Source: JANYHF01 sp031393505
GTDB lineage: Bacteria > Pseudomonadota > Alphaproteobacteria > Rhizobiales > Hyphomicrobiaceae
Direction: 5' to 3'
Assembly: GCA_031393505.1 (NCBI GenBank)
Contig: JANMVX010000270.1
Location: forward strand, 12,542 to 76,541
DNA length: 64,000 nucleotides
In this document: positions 7,917-17,600 of the stretch, in pieces
How the letters are laid out: each line of letters opens with the position of its first letter
Numbering within the stretch: position 1 is the first letter of the stretch
Position numbers and translations under genes: made by a program
Notes under the pieces: model-generated
Told to the model about the DNA's origin: nothing
What the model saw: the letters and a program-made list of their open reading frames with translations, nothing else
The model's database searches: none

Positions 7917-8459
7917 ATGAATACAGTAGGGGAGCTGAAGATATTTGTGCGTGATCGTTCGTGGTTCTCTGAGGTCATGAAGCCATTGGACTATCCCCAT
8001 CGCAAGGGCGCATTTCTAGATTGGTGCGGAACCGAACGTCCTGAGGCCTTTGCTTTTGGAATATGGCAACAGGCCCTTCATGATCAAACTCTGGAAGCGG
8101 CCAAGACCCTGGACCACGAAATTGGCACTCTCTAGAAAGAGATCTTACAAAGTGCTCTCAACTCCGCAGAGCGTTCTCTTCCGGCTGGTCGGAATGGCGA
8201 CACTTGGCATGCCGAAACTATGGCTGTGTGGTCTGCTGCTTGGACGGCAAGTCTGGTTGGAGTCCACATTGAACTTGGCTTGAAAATGCCATCTGACCTC
8301 GCGAAGCAGTGGTCGTGGTATGTACTCGGTAGGTGGCCGTGCGAATACGTCGTGCGAAACAATCACGATCTTGATCGATTCTTAAGTGTTATGCGAACCG
8401 GGAACGGAGATCTTGTCGATCTGTTCGAGACGTACCCGAACGATTTTGTGGTTATCTAA
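7917..8459 (+). pseudogene. Unknown protein interrupted by one in-frame amber codon
   Basis: Translation from ATG 7917 (GAGGTG 9 nt upstream) runs 72 codons to TAG at 8133-8135, then continues open in the same frame for 108 codons to 8459. The two halves look like one protein: an N-terminal part (MNTVGELKIFVRDRSWF) and a C-terminal part with SWYVLGRWPCEYVV and a closing DLVDLFETYPNDFVVI. A single base change such as CAG or AAG to TAG would explain this. Alternatives are a sequencing error, two separate short genes, or readthrough. No family recognised. GC is lower than in the flanking core genes, and it lies between two toxin-antitoxin pairs. Confidence 0.6.
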
Positions 8460-8495
8460 ACAAGTAGTGGCTTGGGTTGGCCCCTTCGCTGTTTC

Positions 8496-8882
8496 CTACC
8501 ACTCGGTCACCACACCAAACTGCGCCATCGCCGGATCGTTCGTCACCAGCGGAATACCTTCAATCTTCGACTGTGCCGCCAACATCCGATCAAACGGGTC
8601 TTTGTGTGCTCCAGCCATGCTGCCGGCGAGATGGGCATGTTCAATTGTGATCGGCATTGGCTCGAAATGATACCGCAGCAGATAGCCGCTGAAATCGTCG
8701 CTGAGCGATTGACCAGTTGGCAACTTTCCAATCCGCACTTTGGTGCAGATTTCCCAAGCTGATGCCGCGCTAACGAAAACTGTGTTCGCAGGATCGTCGA
8801 GCAGCGCTTCGATTCTTGCAGGCAGTGTGGGGTCGTCGGAGAACCACCACAACAAGGCGTTAGTGTCGAGGAGCAGCTTCAC
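8496..8882 (-). CDS. vapC: VapC-type PIN-domain ribonuclease toxin
   Basis: A 128-residue PIN-domain protein. The four acidic metal-binding positions are visible: D6 (LLLDTNALLWW), E44 (SAASAWEICTK), D95/D98 (HKDPFDRMLAAQ) and D116 (LVTNDPAM). PIN toxins cleave tRNA or rRNA using Mg2+ or Mn2+. I chose GTG 8882, which lies 5 nt after the antitoxin stop and gives the classical VKLLLDTN start. It forms a two-gene operon with the Phd/YefM-like antitoxin upstream. The length is normal and no catalytic residue is missing, so it should be active. Confidence 0.93.
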   Translation of the reverse strand: MKLLLDTNALLWWFSDDPTLPARIEALLDDPANTVFVSAASAWEICTKVRIGKLPTGQSLSDDFSGYLLRYHFEPMPITIEHAHLAGSMAGAHKDPFDRMLAAQSKIEGIPLVTNDPAMAQFGVVTEW

Positions 8883-8887
8883 CTTTC

Positions 8888-9142
8888 TTACTTTCCGGTG
8901 ATGCCCATGTCTTCGTCGCTCAACGGCTCGAAAAACTCGGGCCCCACGACCAGTTTGCCCTTTAGCGCACCTCGGCCACGATAGCTCAAGCGGTTCTCTG
9001 TTTCTCGCGCCTCCGGCAGAGCGACCGGCGCCAGCTTCACGGCTCCGCCATCGCGAGAAATAACGATTTCTTCGCCAGCCAGCGCTCGGTCTACGAGCGA
9101 GGGCAAGTCGGACTTGGCCTTGTCGAGTGTGATCGTGGTCAT
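8888..9142 (-). CDS. Phd/YefM-type antitoxin of the VapC pair
   Basis: An 84-residue antitoxin with the N-terminal DNA-binding pattern of the Phd/YefM fold: TITLDKAKSDLPSLVDRALA followed by GEEIVISRDGGAVKLAPV. The acidic, flexible C-terminus (FFEPLSDEDMGITGK) is the likely toxin-wrapping tail. ATG 9142 has AAGGA at good distance. It lies directly downstream of ilvB on the same strand (43 bp), so it could be reached by ilvB readthrough besides its own autoregulated promoter. Confidence 0.9.
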   Translation of the reverse strand: MTTITLDKAKSDLPSLVDRALAGEEIVISRDGGAVKLAPVALPEARETENRLSYRGRGALKGKLVVGPEFFEPLSDEDMGITGK

Positions 9143-9185
9143 AGTGCAATCCTTGCACAAACGTGGGGCATTGGCGAGCAAACCT

Positions 9186-10958
9186 CTACACCATCACCCT
9201 CCCCTCCTTCCCAATCGCCTTCCCGATCTCCTCGTCCTTCACATCCTCCCCCAGCAACATCTCATTATGCGCCTTGCCCGACGGTATCATCGGGAAACAA
9301 TTCGCCAGCGCGGCCACGCGGCAATCGAACAGCACCGGCTTCTTGCTGGCGATCATCTCCTCGATCTTGTCGTCCAGTTCGCCCGGATGTTCCGCACGCA
9401 GCCCAACGCCCCCATAAGCCTCAGCCAGCTTTACGAAATCGGGCAGGCTCTCGGTATAGCTGTGCGACAGCCGGTTGCCATGCAGCAGCTGCTGCCATTG
9501 GCGCACCATGCCCATGTACTGGTTGTTCAGGATGAACACTTTCACCGGCAGATTGTGCTGCACGGCGGTGGACATTTCCTGGATGTTCATCAGGATAGAG
9601 GCGTCGCCGGCGATGTCGATGACCAAGCTGCCCGGGTGCGCCGTCTGCACGCCGATGGCGGCCGGCAGGCCGTAGCCCATGGTGCCCAGTCCGCCCGACG
9701 TCATCCAGCGGTTCGGTTCCTCGAAGCGGTAGAACTGCGCCGCCCACATCTGATGCTGGCCAACTTCCGTCGTGATGTAGGTGTCGCGGTCCTTGGTCAG
9801 GGCGTACAGCCGCTCGATGGCCAGTTGCGGCATGATGACGTTCTTGTTGGCCTTGTACTTGAGACAGTCCTTGGACCGCCAGGTGTCGATCTGCTTCCAC
9901 CAGCCCTTGAGCGCTTTCTTGTCGATGACCGGCGCCTTTTTGCGCCAGACTGCCAGCATGTCGGCAAGCACATTGCCGACATCGCCCACGATCGGCAGAT
10001 CGACGCGCACGTTCTTGTTGATCGAGGACGGATCGATATCGATGTGGATCTTTTTCGAGTTGGGCGCGAAGGCGTTGATGCGACCGGTGATGCGGTCGTC
10101 GAAGCGCGCGCCGACGCAGACCATGACGTCGCAATCGTGCATGGCCCAGTTGGCTTCGTAGGTGCCGTGCATGCCGAGCATGCCCAGCCAGAGCGGATCC
10201 GCGGCGGGGAACGCGCCCAGGCCCATGAGGGTGGAGGTGATGGGGAAGCCGGTGAGCTGCACCAGTTCGCGCAGCAGCGCGGCTGCCTTGGGGCCGGAGT
10301 TGATGACGCCGCCGCCAGTGTAGAACAGCGGCCGCTTCGCCCCGGCCAACATCTCGACGGCGCGCTCAATGGCCGTCGGCTCGCCTTTCACACGCGGCTG
10401 ATAAGCCTTTTTGGAGAAATCCATCTCGGACGGGCTGACATACTCGCCCTTGGCGAACTGGATGTCTTTGGGAATGTCGACCACGACGGGACCGGGTCGG
10501 CCGGTCTTGGCGACGTGGAACGCTTCGTGGATGACGCGCGGCAGATCCTCGATCTTCTTCACCAGCCAGTTGTGCTTGGTGCAGGGGCGCGTGATGCCGA
10601 CGGTATCGCACTCCTGAAAGGCGTCGTTGCCGATCAGATGCGTGGGCACCTGGCCGGTGAGACACACGATCGGGATTGAATCCAGCAGCGCGTCGGTGAG
10701 GCCGGTGACGGCATTGGTCGCGCCAGGGCCGGAGGTGACCAGCACAACGCCGACTTTTCCGGTCGAACGGGCGTAACCCTCGGCGGCGTGGACCGCGCCC
10801 TGCTCGTGGCGCACGAGGGTGTGCTTCACCTTGTCCTGCTGATACATCTCATCGTAGATCGGCAGGATGGCGCCGCCCGGATAGCCGAAAATGTGCTCGA
10901 CGCCCTGATCTGCCAGGGCCTTCAGAACCATTTCCGCGCCTGTCATCGTGCGTGCCAT
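9186..10958 (-). CDS. ilvB: Acetolactate synthase, large catalytic subunit
   Basis: A 590-residue ThDP-dependent enzyme that condenses pyruvate with pyruvate or 2-oxobutyrate, the first common step of valine, leucine and isoleucine synthesis. The N-terminal ThDP-binding part carries the active-site glutamate region (GYPGGAILPIYDEM, LVRHEQGAVHAAEGYAR). The C-terminal cofactor motif is GDASILMNIQEMSTAVQHNLPVKVFILNN, of which GDASILMNIQEM is diagnostic. Start at ATG 10958 with GGAGA upstream. In most alphaproteobacteria ilvN/ilvH follows; here the next genes are a VapBC pair, so the regulatory subunit must be elsewhere. Confidence 0.96.
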   Translation of the reverse strand: MARTMTGAEMVLKALADQGVEHIFGYPGGAILPIYDEMYQQDKVKHTLVRHEQGAVHAAEGYARSTGKVGVVLVTSGPGATNAVTGLTDALLDSIPIVCLTGQVPTHLIGNDAFQECDTVGITRPCTKHNWLVKKIEDLPRVIHEAFHVAKTGRPGPVVVDIPKDIQFAKGEYVSPSEMDFSKKAYQPRVKGEPTAIERAVEMLAGAKRPLFYTGGGVINSGPKAAALLRELVQLTGFPITSTLMGLGAFPAADPLWLGMLGMHGTYEANWAMHDCDVMVCVGARFDDRITGRINAFAPNSKKIHIDIDPSSINKNVRVDLPIVGDVGNVLADMLAVWRKKAPVIDKKALKGWWKQIDTWRSKDCLKYKANKNVIMPQLAIERLYALTKDRDTYITTEVGQHQMWAAQFYRFEEPNRWMTSGGLGTMGYGLPAAIGVQTAHPGSLVIDIAGDASILMNIQEMSTAVQHNLPVKVFILNNQYMGMVRQWQQLLHGNRLSHSYTESLPDFVKLAEAYGGVGLRAEHPGELDDKIEEMIASKKPVLFDCRVAALANCFPMIPSGKAHNEMLLGEDVKDEEIGKAIGKEGRVMV

Positions 10959-11304
10959 GTGATCGTCTCCGGATGGATTTGGAGCCAGCCGGCAGAAAAT
11001 CCCAGCTGTCTGGTCTCGCGAGGAGGCCAGATTGGGAGGATTGCGGTGGCTAGCCCTCGTTATCTGGCCAGCAAGGTAATGGCAGGCCGGGGCGGGGGTC
11101 AACAAAAAGCAGGGCCGGCGGAGCGGGCGTGCTTACGCAGCCAATATACAATCCGCCAAATTGCTGTCAAATTGGCTTTACGATGTTAGAGGGGTGTCAG
11201 CTCTGTATGCAACCCAGGATTGCAAAAATCGCCTGATGGAGCGATGTTGGCGTCAGACGAAAAAGACGTACAAAAATCTACCCCTAAGAAAGACGGAGTG
11301 TTCC
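10959..11304. other. Divergent gap upstream of ilvB and a small secreted protein
   Basis: This 346-bp gap must contain the ilvB promoter (leftward) and that of the 75-residue secreted protein (rightward). The half next to 11150-11200 is AT-richer, with TTGCTG at about 11161 and TGTTAG 17 bases further, a weak promoter-like pair for the rightward gene. I looked for an ilv leader peptide or attenuator hairpin with a T-run before ilvB and did not find a convincing one. Confidence 0.3.
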
Positions 11305-11532
11305 ATGTACATGCCCTTGCTGGCGGCCGGTGCGGTCGCGGCGCTGATCGCCTCTGCGCCAATGATGACGCCTCAACTCCTGCAGGCAGCCGATGCGGCC
11401 GATATGTTCCAGCCCCTGGTCTGCGCCATGGCGAACAGCGGCAGTTGCCACATGACGCACAAATTTATCGATCCCGCGCGCACGCAAAATCCCAATCGCA
11501 ACCGGCCCATGCTCGCGGCGGCGATCGAATAA
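11305..11532 (+). CDS. Small secreted protein, unknown
   Basis: A 75-residue protein starting at ATG 11305 with GGAG at 11295-11298. The first ~30 residues form a plausible Sec signal (MYMPLLAAGAVAALIASAPM), followed by a short mature part with two cysteines (LVCAMANSGSCHMTH) that could form a disulfide or bind a metal. No family recognised. It is convergent with the next gene, the stops being 7 nt apart. Confidence 0.6.
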   Translation: MYMPLLAAGAVAALIASAPMMTPQLLQAADAADMFQPLVCAMANSGSCHMTHKFIDPARTQNPNRNRPMLAAAIE

Positions 11533-11538
11533 GGGCTG

Positions 11539-13044
11539 CTATTGGCAGACGCACTTGGCCTTGTGGGCGTCCGTGATGGCGCTCATGGTGCCGTAGATCG
11601 CGTCGTCGAGGTCGGCGTATTTCTTGGCCGCAACCGCCAGGTAGAGGTTGGCCTCGATCAAGCGCAGGGCGCTGATCGCAGCATCGCGCTTGTCGGTCGC
11701 CGGGTCGGTGGCGCTGCTCGCGCCGTCCAAGAGCGCCCGCATATGCTCCAGCTTGGGGGCCAAGTCCTTGATGTTGGCCGTCTCGGACGCGTCGGTCGCC
11801 GTCAGCACGACTTTGGCGACACGGTCGGCCAGATCCGCTCCCGAATAGCCCGGTGCAGCCGGCGCGCCCGTCAGCTCGGCCACTTTGGCGGTGGCCAGCT
11901 GTTGCCCCGCCGGCAGGGCGTCCTTCCCGCTGGCGAGCGCATGGCGCAAGAAGGGCGTATGGTCTTGGTAATAGCCGACCATAGCGTCGACGCCGCTGCA
12001 CAGCGCCGGGTGAGCCTCCTGCTCCATGTAGACTCGAAGTCCGTTCAGCAGTGTGTACGAGGCTTGGCGCAGCGGCTGCGTTCGCTTCTGGAAACCGGGC
12101 AGCGTTCCCTTGCTGGCGAGGATTTCGCTCGCCAGTTGCAGCACGCGCGGCTCGTCCCATTGCGCCTTGTCGGCTTGCTTGTCAGCTGTCGGCTTGGCGA
12201 ACGCGGCACCCGCGCAGGCCGCGACTTTCTTGCCCCTCGCGCCCTTGCAGATCAGCAGTGGCGAGGTGCTCTTAGCCGAAAAAATCCACCTGTTCGGAAG
12301 CTCCGTCGCCGGCGCGAAGGCTGCCTCAAGCATCGGGGTCATGTGGTCGCGTCGGGTCGTTATGATTTTCTGCAGCTCGCCATAGTATTCGCCGGCGCAA
12401 TCCGCCAGACCCCAGGCGAGAACGCTCTCGTCCTTGCCGCCCTTTTGCGGCAGCAGCGTTACGCGCAACCGGTTGCGCAGTTTGCCGTCAGCTCCCCTGG
12501 CGCCGCCTTTCAATCCCATTTCAACGTTCAATGTGGCGACGCCGGACGCCGGCAATGCGACCTCGGCCGAAAGCCCGCCGCGGATAGGACTGGATTTCGC
12601 GCCGGCGCCTGACAGCGTGACAATCTCTCCGCCTTCGGACTCTACTAGAACCGCTGCTGAGCGATTGCCGCCGCCAGCGTTGATAGAAATTGTGACGGAT
12701 GCGCTGCTGCCTACGGGCAGGACCTTGCCGGTGTCGGCCAACGTCACAGTGGCGCGCAAGTCGCCAACCACGAGTTCGGACTTGGCGACTGCCGTTTCAG
12801 GAAAAGGCTCAAGGAGCGGTAGGGTCTGCGCAGCGGATGCGGCAGGCGCGACGGATTTCGCGATTGGCGCGATGGGCTTGGCAATCTGCTTTGCCCTGCC
12901 GCGCGCGTCGGCAGGCGCGCAAATCAGTGTCGCAAGCAGCGCCGTCGTCAGCGCCGCCGCGCCAAACGGGAGGATCGTCGTCCGTGCACATTTTGGCTGG
13001 ACCGACGTGCGCCACGTCAGCCCGGCAAATCCGACAACACTCAT
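11539..13044 (-). CDS. Secreted protein of unknown function, alanine-rich
   Basis: About 501 residues from ATG 13044. A hydrophobic stretch at about residues 20-45 ending in APADARG looks like a signal peptide. A beta-rich middle (VVGDLRATVTLADTGKVL, AALVESEGGEIVTLSGAG) may be an immunoglobulin-like domain. The C-terminal half is helical and contains several cysteines (DCAGEYY, LLICKG, VAACAG, ALCSG, KCVCQ), suggesting disulfides in the periplasm. I do not recognise the family. It ends with a CxC pair at the C-terminus. It sits upstream of nothing obviously related; the solute-binding protein gene follows a 222-bp gap. Confidence 0.6.
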   Translation of the reverse strand: MSVVGFAGLTWRTSVQPKCARTTILPFGAAALTTALLATLICAPADARGRAKQIAKPIAPIAKSVAPAASAAQTLPLLEPFPETAVAKSELVVGDLRATVTLADTGKVLPVGSSASVTISINAGGGNRSAAVLVESEGGEIVTLSGAGAKSSPIRGGLSAEVALPASGVATLNVEMGLKGGARGADGKLRNRLRVTLLPQKGGKDESVLAWGLADCAGEYYGELQKIITTRRDHMTPMLEAAFAPATELPNRWIFSAKSTSPLLICKGARGKKVAACAGAAFAKPTADKQADKAQWDEPRVLQLASEILASKGTLPGFQKRTQPLRQASYTLLNGLRVYMEQEAHPALCSGVDAMVGYYQDHTPFLRHALASGKDALPAGQQLATAKVAELTGAPAAPGYSGADLADRVAKVVLTATDASETANIKDLAPKLEHMRALLDGASSATDPATDKRDAAISALRLIEANLYLAVAAKKYADLDDAIYGTMSAITDAHKAKCVCQ

Positions 13045-13266
13045 GAAAGGCCCACCTGCCAGCTGGAAACGTCGATCAATCCCGCAGCGACACGGTACCG
13101 GGACAATGTCCGGTACAGCTTCGCAGCGCTCATGAGCCCTCATTGCACTGCAGATGCAGCCTGCATGAGGAACGTCGCGAGGGCAAGATCGTGTGATGCA
13201 CTTGCTCGTCCCGCTGTTGCAGGATCGCCACGCAATTGGCGCCCATGAAAAGAGTGATCTCCAATG

Positions 13267-14388
13267 CTAGCCCTGCCTGCCCACGCCAGCCTTGTCGGGC
13301 GAATTCTCAATCCAATCTTCCAGTCGCACGCCCAGCTCGGCCTCATTCCGGCGCCAGAACGCGCCATCCAGCCGCAACGCTGTGGCGAAATTGTCGGGAT
13401 AAGTCGGCAGGAACGGTTTCAGGTCGGTGCCCAAGATGGCGTGATTGCCCACCATGCCCACCGCCGAACGGCGCATCGGGCCATAGGGCAGCTGGCGCGC
13501 GCTGTCGGCCAGTCGCTCCGAGCTGGAGGCGTAGGCGACGAACTTCAGGGCGTCTGACTTGTTGTGCGAGGCCTTGGAGACCGCCCAAACGTCGACGTCA
13601 TAGATTTGCGAGTCCCATAGGATCTTGATCGGCTTGGTGCCGGTGGCGATCTCCATGAAGGCGCGCCCACTGTAGCCCAGCGTCATCGCGACGGTCTTGG
13701 CCTTCAGCGCCGTCATGGCTTCAGACGGCTCGGTCCACCACAAGATCTGGCTACGGATGGTGCTGAGCCGGCTGAACGCGCGCTTGCGGCCGGCTTCGGT
13801 GCCGAGCAGCCGATAGACATCATTGGCGGGAACGCCATCGGCGAGCATGGCCAATTCCAACACATAGCGCGGGTTGCGCGGCAGGCCGCGCTTGCCGGGA
13901 AAATGGACGACATCAAAGAAATCCCGGACCGACTTGGGTCCAGCCAGAGCCTTGCCCTTGGCGTCCTTGCCATCGGCCGAATAGAGAATGACCGCCGACC
14001 AGGCAAGGCTTCCGACCGCGCACTTGTCGAGGCCACCGGGCAGGAAGTCGGAATTTGCCGCCGTGCCGTCCGAGCCTGGCTTCAGGGTGGCCGCGTCGAT
14101 GGTTTCAAGCAGTCCCTTGTCGCACATGGCCGAGGCGTCGGCCGAGGAGAGGTCCGCAACGTCCCAATCGGCGCCGGATACGCCCGCTGCGCCAGCCTGC
14201 AGCGAGGCGTCAATTTTCGTGCCGGTGTCCTTGGAGAACGGGTCGAACACGGCGATCTTCTGCGCCTCGGCATAGGCGCCGGCCCAGGTGGCGATTTTCA
14301 AGGTGGCTTGCGCGTTGGCTGACGGAGGCGCTTGTCCCAGCAGGACGGTCACGGCGATGGCGGCGGGCGCCCATGAAAAGTGCAGCAT
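13267..14388 (-). CDS. Orphan PotD-like ABC transporter solute-binding protein
   Basis: A 373-residue periplasmic binding protein. The N-terminus is a signal peptide ending near SANAQA, and the mature start TLKIATWAGAYAEAQKIAVFDPF (core KIATWAGAYAEAQK) is typical of polyamine/spermidine-type (SBP_bac family) proteins. The two-lobed sequence continues with LPYGPMRRSAV and TYPDNFATAL, where PotD-like proteins contact substrate. No permease or ATPase gene lies nearby, so either it uses a transporter encoded elsewhere or it has another role. The ligand cannot be read from the sequence; a putrescine/spermidine-like amine is the default guess. Confidence 0.85.
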   Translation of the reverse strand: MLHFSWAPAAIAVTVLLGQAPPSANAQATLKIATWAGAYAEAQKIAVFDPFSKDTGTKIDASLQAGAAGVSGADWDVADLSSADASAMCDKGLLETIDAATLKPGSDGTAANSDFLPGGLDKCAVGSLAWSAVILYSADGKDAKGKALAGPKSVRDFFDVVHFPGKRGLPRNPRYVLELAMLADGVPANDVYRLLGTEAGRKRAFSRLSTIRSQILWWTEPSEAMTALKAKTVAMTLGYSGRAFMEIATGTKPIKILWDSQIYDVDVWAVSKASHNKSDALKFVAYASSSERLADSARQLPYGPMRRSAVGMVGNHAILGTDLKPFLPTYPDNFATALRLDGAFWRRNEAELGVRLEDWIENSPDKAGVGRQG

Positions 14389-14525
14389 AGCCTTCGGTGG
14401 CCTCCGGGTTTACGCGGTCCGTCCAGATTTGACGGCCAGTGTTAGACCGGCTTATGGCCCCTGACAATGACGCCACCGTGGCATTGTTGTCGCTTCCAGC
14501 CCTCTGGCCGACAGAAATGCTGGCA

Positions 14526-14615
14526 CGAAATACGGGGACAGTATACCTATTTTAAGGAGCGTTCGCCCGGTGATCGGGTGACGTCAGGAAATAGGTATAC
14601 TGTCCCCGTATTTCG
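14526..14615. repeat. GGGGACAG-type palindrome with 27-bp perfect arms
   Basis: Left arm 14526-14552 and right arm 14589-14615 are exact reverse complements containing GGGGACAGTATACCTATT. The 36-nt loop begins TAAGGAGCG. The same layout, with different arm tails and a loop again containing AAGGAGCG, occurs at 17885-17982. It sits 29 bp beyond the RND pump stop and would form a very stable hairpin in RNA from either strand. Likely a REP-type or other non-autonomous mobile palindrome. Confidence 0.9.
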
Positions 14616-14644
14616 TCCCGTATTTCCTTCCGCAATTCGGTCGA

Positions 14645-17600
14645 TCACTCGGCTGGCGTGGCTGCCAACTGGCCACCACGGGTCAGCGACTCTTGAGCGT
14701 GAATTGCCGCCTTGGGCCTGCGAACGAACAGACCCGCCAACCGCTCAAATGCCAGAAACACCGCTGGCGTGATATACAGCGTCAGCAGCTGCGAGATCGC
14801 CAAGCCGCCGACCACGGCGATGCCCAGCGGCTGCCGCAGCTCCGCTCCCGCGCCGGTCCCCAGCGCAATCGGCAGCACGCCGAGCACGGCCGCAAAGGTC
14901 GTCATCATGATCGGGCGGAAGCGCATTTCGGCGGCTTCCGCGATGGCCTCGCGGCTGCTCACGCCCTCGCGTTTTCGCTCCAGCGCGAAGTCCACCATCA
15001 TAATGGAGTTTTTCTTCACGATGCCGATCAGCATGACCAGGCCGATCATGGCGATTACGCTCAAATCCATTCCGTACCAGGACAAGGCGAGGAGCGCGCC
15101 AATGCCGGCGGAGGGCAGGCCGGAGAGAATGGTCAGCGGGTGCAGGAAACTCTCATAGAGAATGCCCAGCACGATGTAGACCACAAGCACGGCGGCGGTG
15201 AGCAACAGGCCTTGATTGCCGAGCGCGGCCTGGAACAATTGCGCCGTACCCTGAAAGCTCATGGTGATCGAGGCCGGCATGCCAAGGTTGCGCGCGGCCT
15301 GGTCGATCCTGGTCGAGGCGTCGCCGAGCGCCACGCCCGGGGCGAGGTTGAACGATACCGTGACTGACGGCAACTGGCCGAGATGGTTGACCTCCAGCGC
15401 CGTCGCCTTCTGGTCCACATGCGCGATGGCGTCGAGCGGCACCAGCGTTGCCGAACCGCCCGCCCCGTTGGCCGAAGGGATCGCGCCGCCGGCCCGGATG
15501 CTCAGCTTGCGGAGCAGATCCTGCAGGCTGGCGTATTTCGGGTCGGCCTCCAGAATCACGCTGTAGGTGTCCTGCGGCGCGTAGATGGTGGACACCACGC
15601 GGGTGCCATAGGCCGAATACAGCATATTGCGCACGGCAGTGGGGTTGACGCCGAGGCGCGCGGCGGCGTCGCGGTCGATCGTGACATAGGCGGTGCGGGC
15701 GTTCAGCTTCTGGTCGGAGTTGACATCGAGCACGCCGGGGATCTTGCCCATGGCGTCGACCAGCTTGGGCGACCACTCGCGCAAGGCGGCGAGGTCGGTG
15801 GATTGCAACGTGAACTGATATTGGCTGCGCGATGGGCCGCCGCCAAACGACATGGACTGCACCGGCTGGAAGAAGATGCGTACGCCGGCAACCTCGGACG
15901 TCGCCTTGCGCAGGCGCTGGATGATGGCGTCGGCGCTGTCCTTGCGCGCCGGTTTGTCGCGCAGGTTTATGAACATGCGGCCGGAATTCTGGTTGTCCGC
16001 CCCGCCGCCGCCCACCGTCGTCATCATCGACGCGACATCCTTGTCCTTGGCGACGATATCGGCCAGCTGCTTCTGCCAGATCGTCATGTTGGCGAAGGTG
16101 GCGTCGTCCGGTCCGACGCTGGAGGCGGTCAGCAGGCCGTTGTCTTCCTGCGGGAAAAAGCCTTTTGGGATGCTGCCGTAGAGCGAGATCGCGCCGTAAA
16201 GCGTACCCAGCGCAATCAGGATCATCAGCCATTGCAGCGAGAGCGTTGCGCGCAAGGTCCATTTGTAGGCCGACGAGACATGGCCGAACAGCCAATTGAA
16301 GAGCATCGGCAGCAAACCCATGCGGTGTTTTCCGTCCTGCGCCTTCAACAGGCGCGAGCACAGCATAGGTGTCAGCGTCAGCGACACGATGCCGGAAATC
16401 AGGATGGCGGCGCTGAGGTCGAGGCCGAATTCGGAGAACATGCGTCCGATGACGCCGCCCATGAAGATGATCGGTATGAAGACGGCGACCAGCGAGAGGG
16501 TCATGGAAAGGATGGTGAAGCCAACCTCGCGCGACCCTATCAGCGCGGCCTCCATGGGCTGTTTGCCCATTTCGATGTGCCGCGTGATGTTTTCCAGCAT
16601 GACAATGGCGTCGTCGACCACGAAGCCGACGCATAATGTCAGCGCAAGGAGCGATATGTTGTCGATGGAATGGCCCATCGCATACATGGCCGCAAAGGTG
16701 CCGATGAGGGAGATCGGCAGCGCGATGGCCGGGATGAGGGTGGCGCGGAAGCTGCCAAGGAACAGGTAGATGACGGCCACGACCAGCCCCACCGCCAACA
16801 TCAGCGATTTGGTGACGTCGGACACCGCGTTGCGGATCGAGGTTGAGCGGTCGCTCAGCACGCTGAGCTCGACGCCCGCCGGCAAGCTGGCGCGGATCTT
16901 GGGCAGCGTCGCCATGACGTTATCGACGGTGGCGACGGTGTTGGCGTCGGGCTGGCGCTGCACCGCGAGAATAATGCCGCGGTCCTTGCCCAGCCAGCTG
17001 GCGTTCAGCTCGTTCTCGACGCCGTCCTTCACGTCGGCCACGTCTTCCACGCGCACTTGCGCGCCGTTCGCCCAAGTGACCACCACCGGCTTGTAATCGG
17101 CCGCCTTGGTCAGTGGACCGGTGGCATCGAGAATGACATTGCGCCCACCATCGCTGAACGCGCCCACGGGGGCGTTGGCGTTGGCATTGTTGAGCGCGTT
17201 CTGCAAATCGACGATGGTCAGCCCACGCGCCGCCAGCGCATCGAGATTGGCGCGGATGCGGACGGCGTATTTCTGCGTGCCGAAAATCTGCACCTGGGCC
17301 ACGCCCGGCAGGCTCGATACCGTCGGCAGGATGCTGTTCTGGGCGAAAGCGTCGACGTCGCTGAGCAACAATTGCTTGGACGACAGCACCAGGAACAGGA
17401 TCGGCTGGTCGGCCGGGTTAACTTTCCGGAAACTGGGTGGCGAGGTCATGGTCGCGGGCATGCGCCTGCCCGCCGTCGCCAGCGCGGACTGCACGTCAAG
17501 CGCGGCGGCGTCGATGTTGCGGTTGAGGTCGAACTGCAGGGTGACCGAGGTCGAACCCAGCGACGACGACGAGTTCATCGAGGTCAGGCCGGCGATGGTG

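Noticed and set aside
9114..10679. A 521-codon open frame on the plus strand opposite ilvB
   Set aside because: It is the antisense of a well-conserved enzyme gene in GC-rich DNA, where long antisense frames are common; its protein is low-complexity His/Arg/Asp-rich with no family resemblance.
13140..13367. A small minus-strand frame between two secreted-protein genes
   Set aside because: No ribosome site, Trp/Arg-rich, overlaps the end of the binding-protein gene; not convincing.
15383..16636. A 417-codon frame opposite the RND pump
   Set aside because: Shadow of the conserved pump gene; His/Arg/Gln-rich without domain features.
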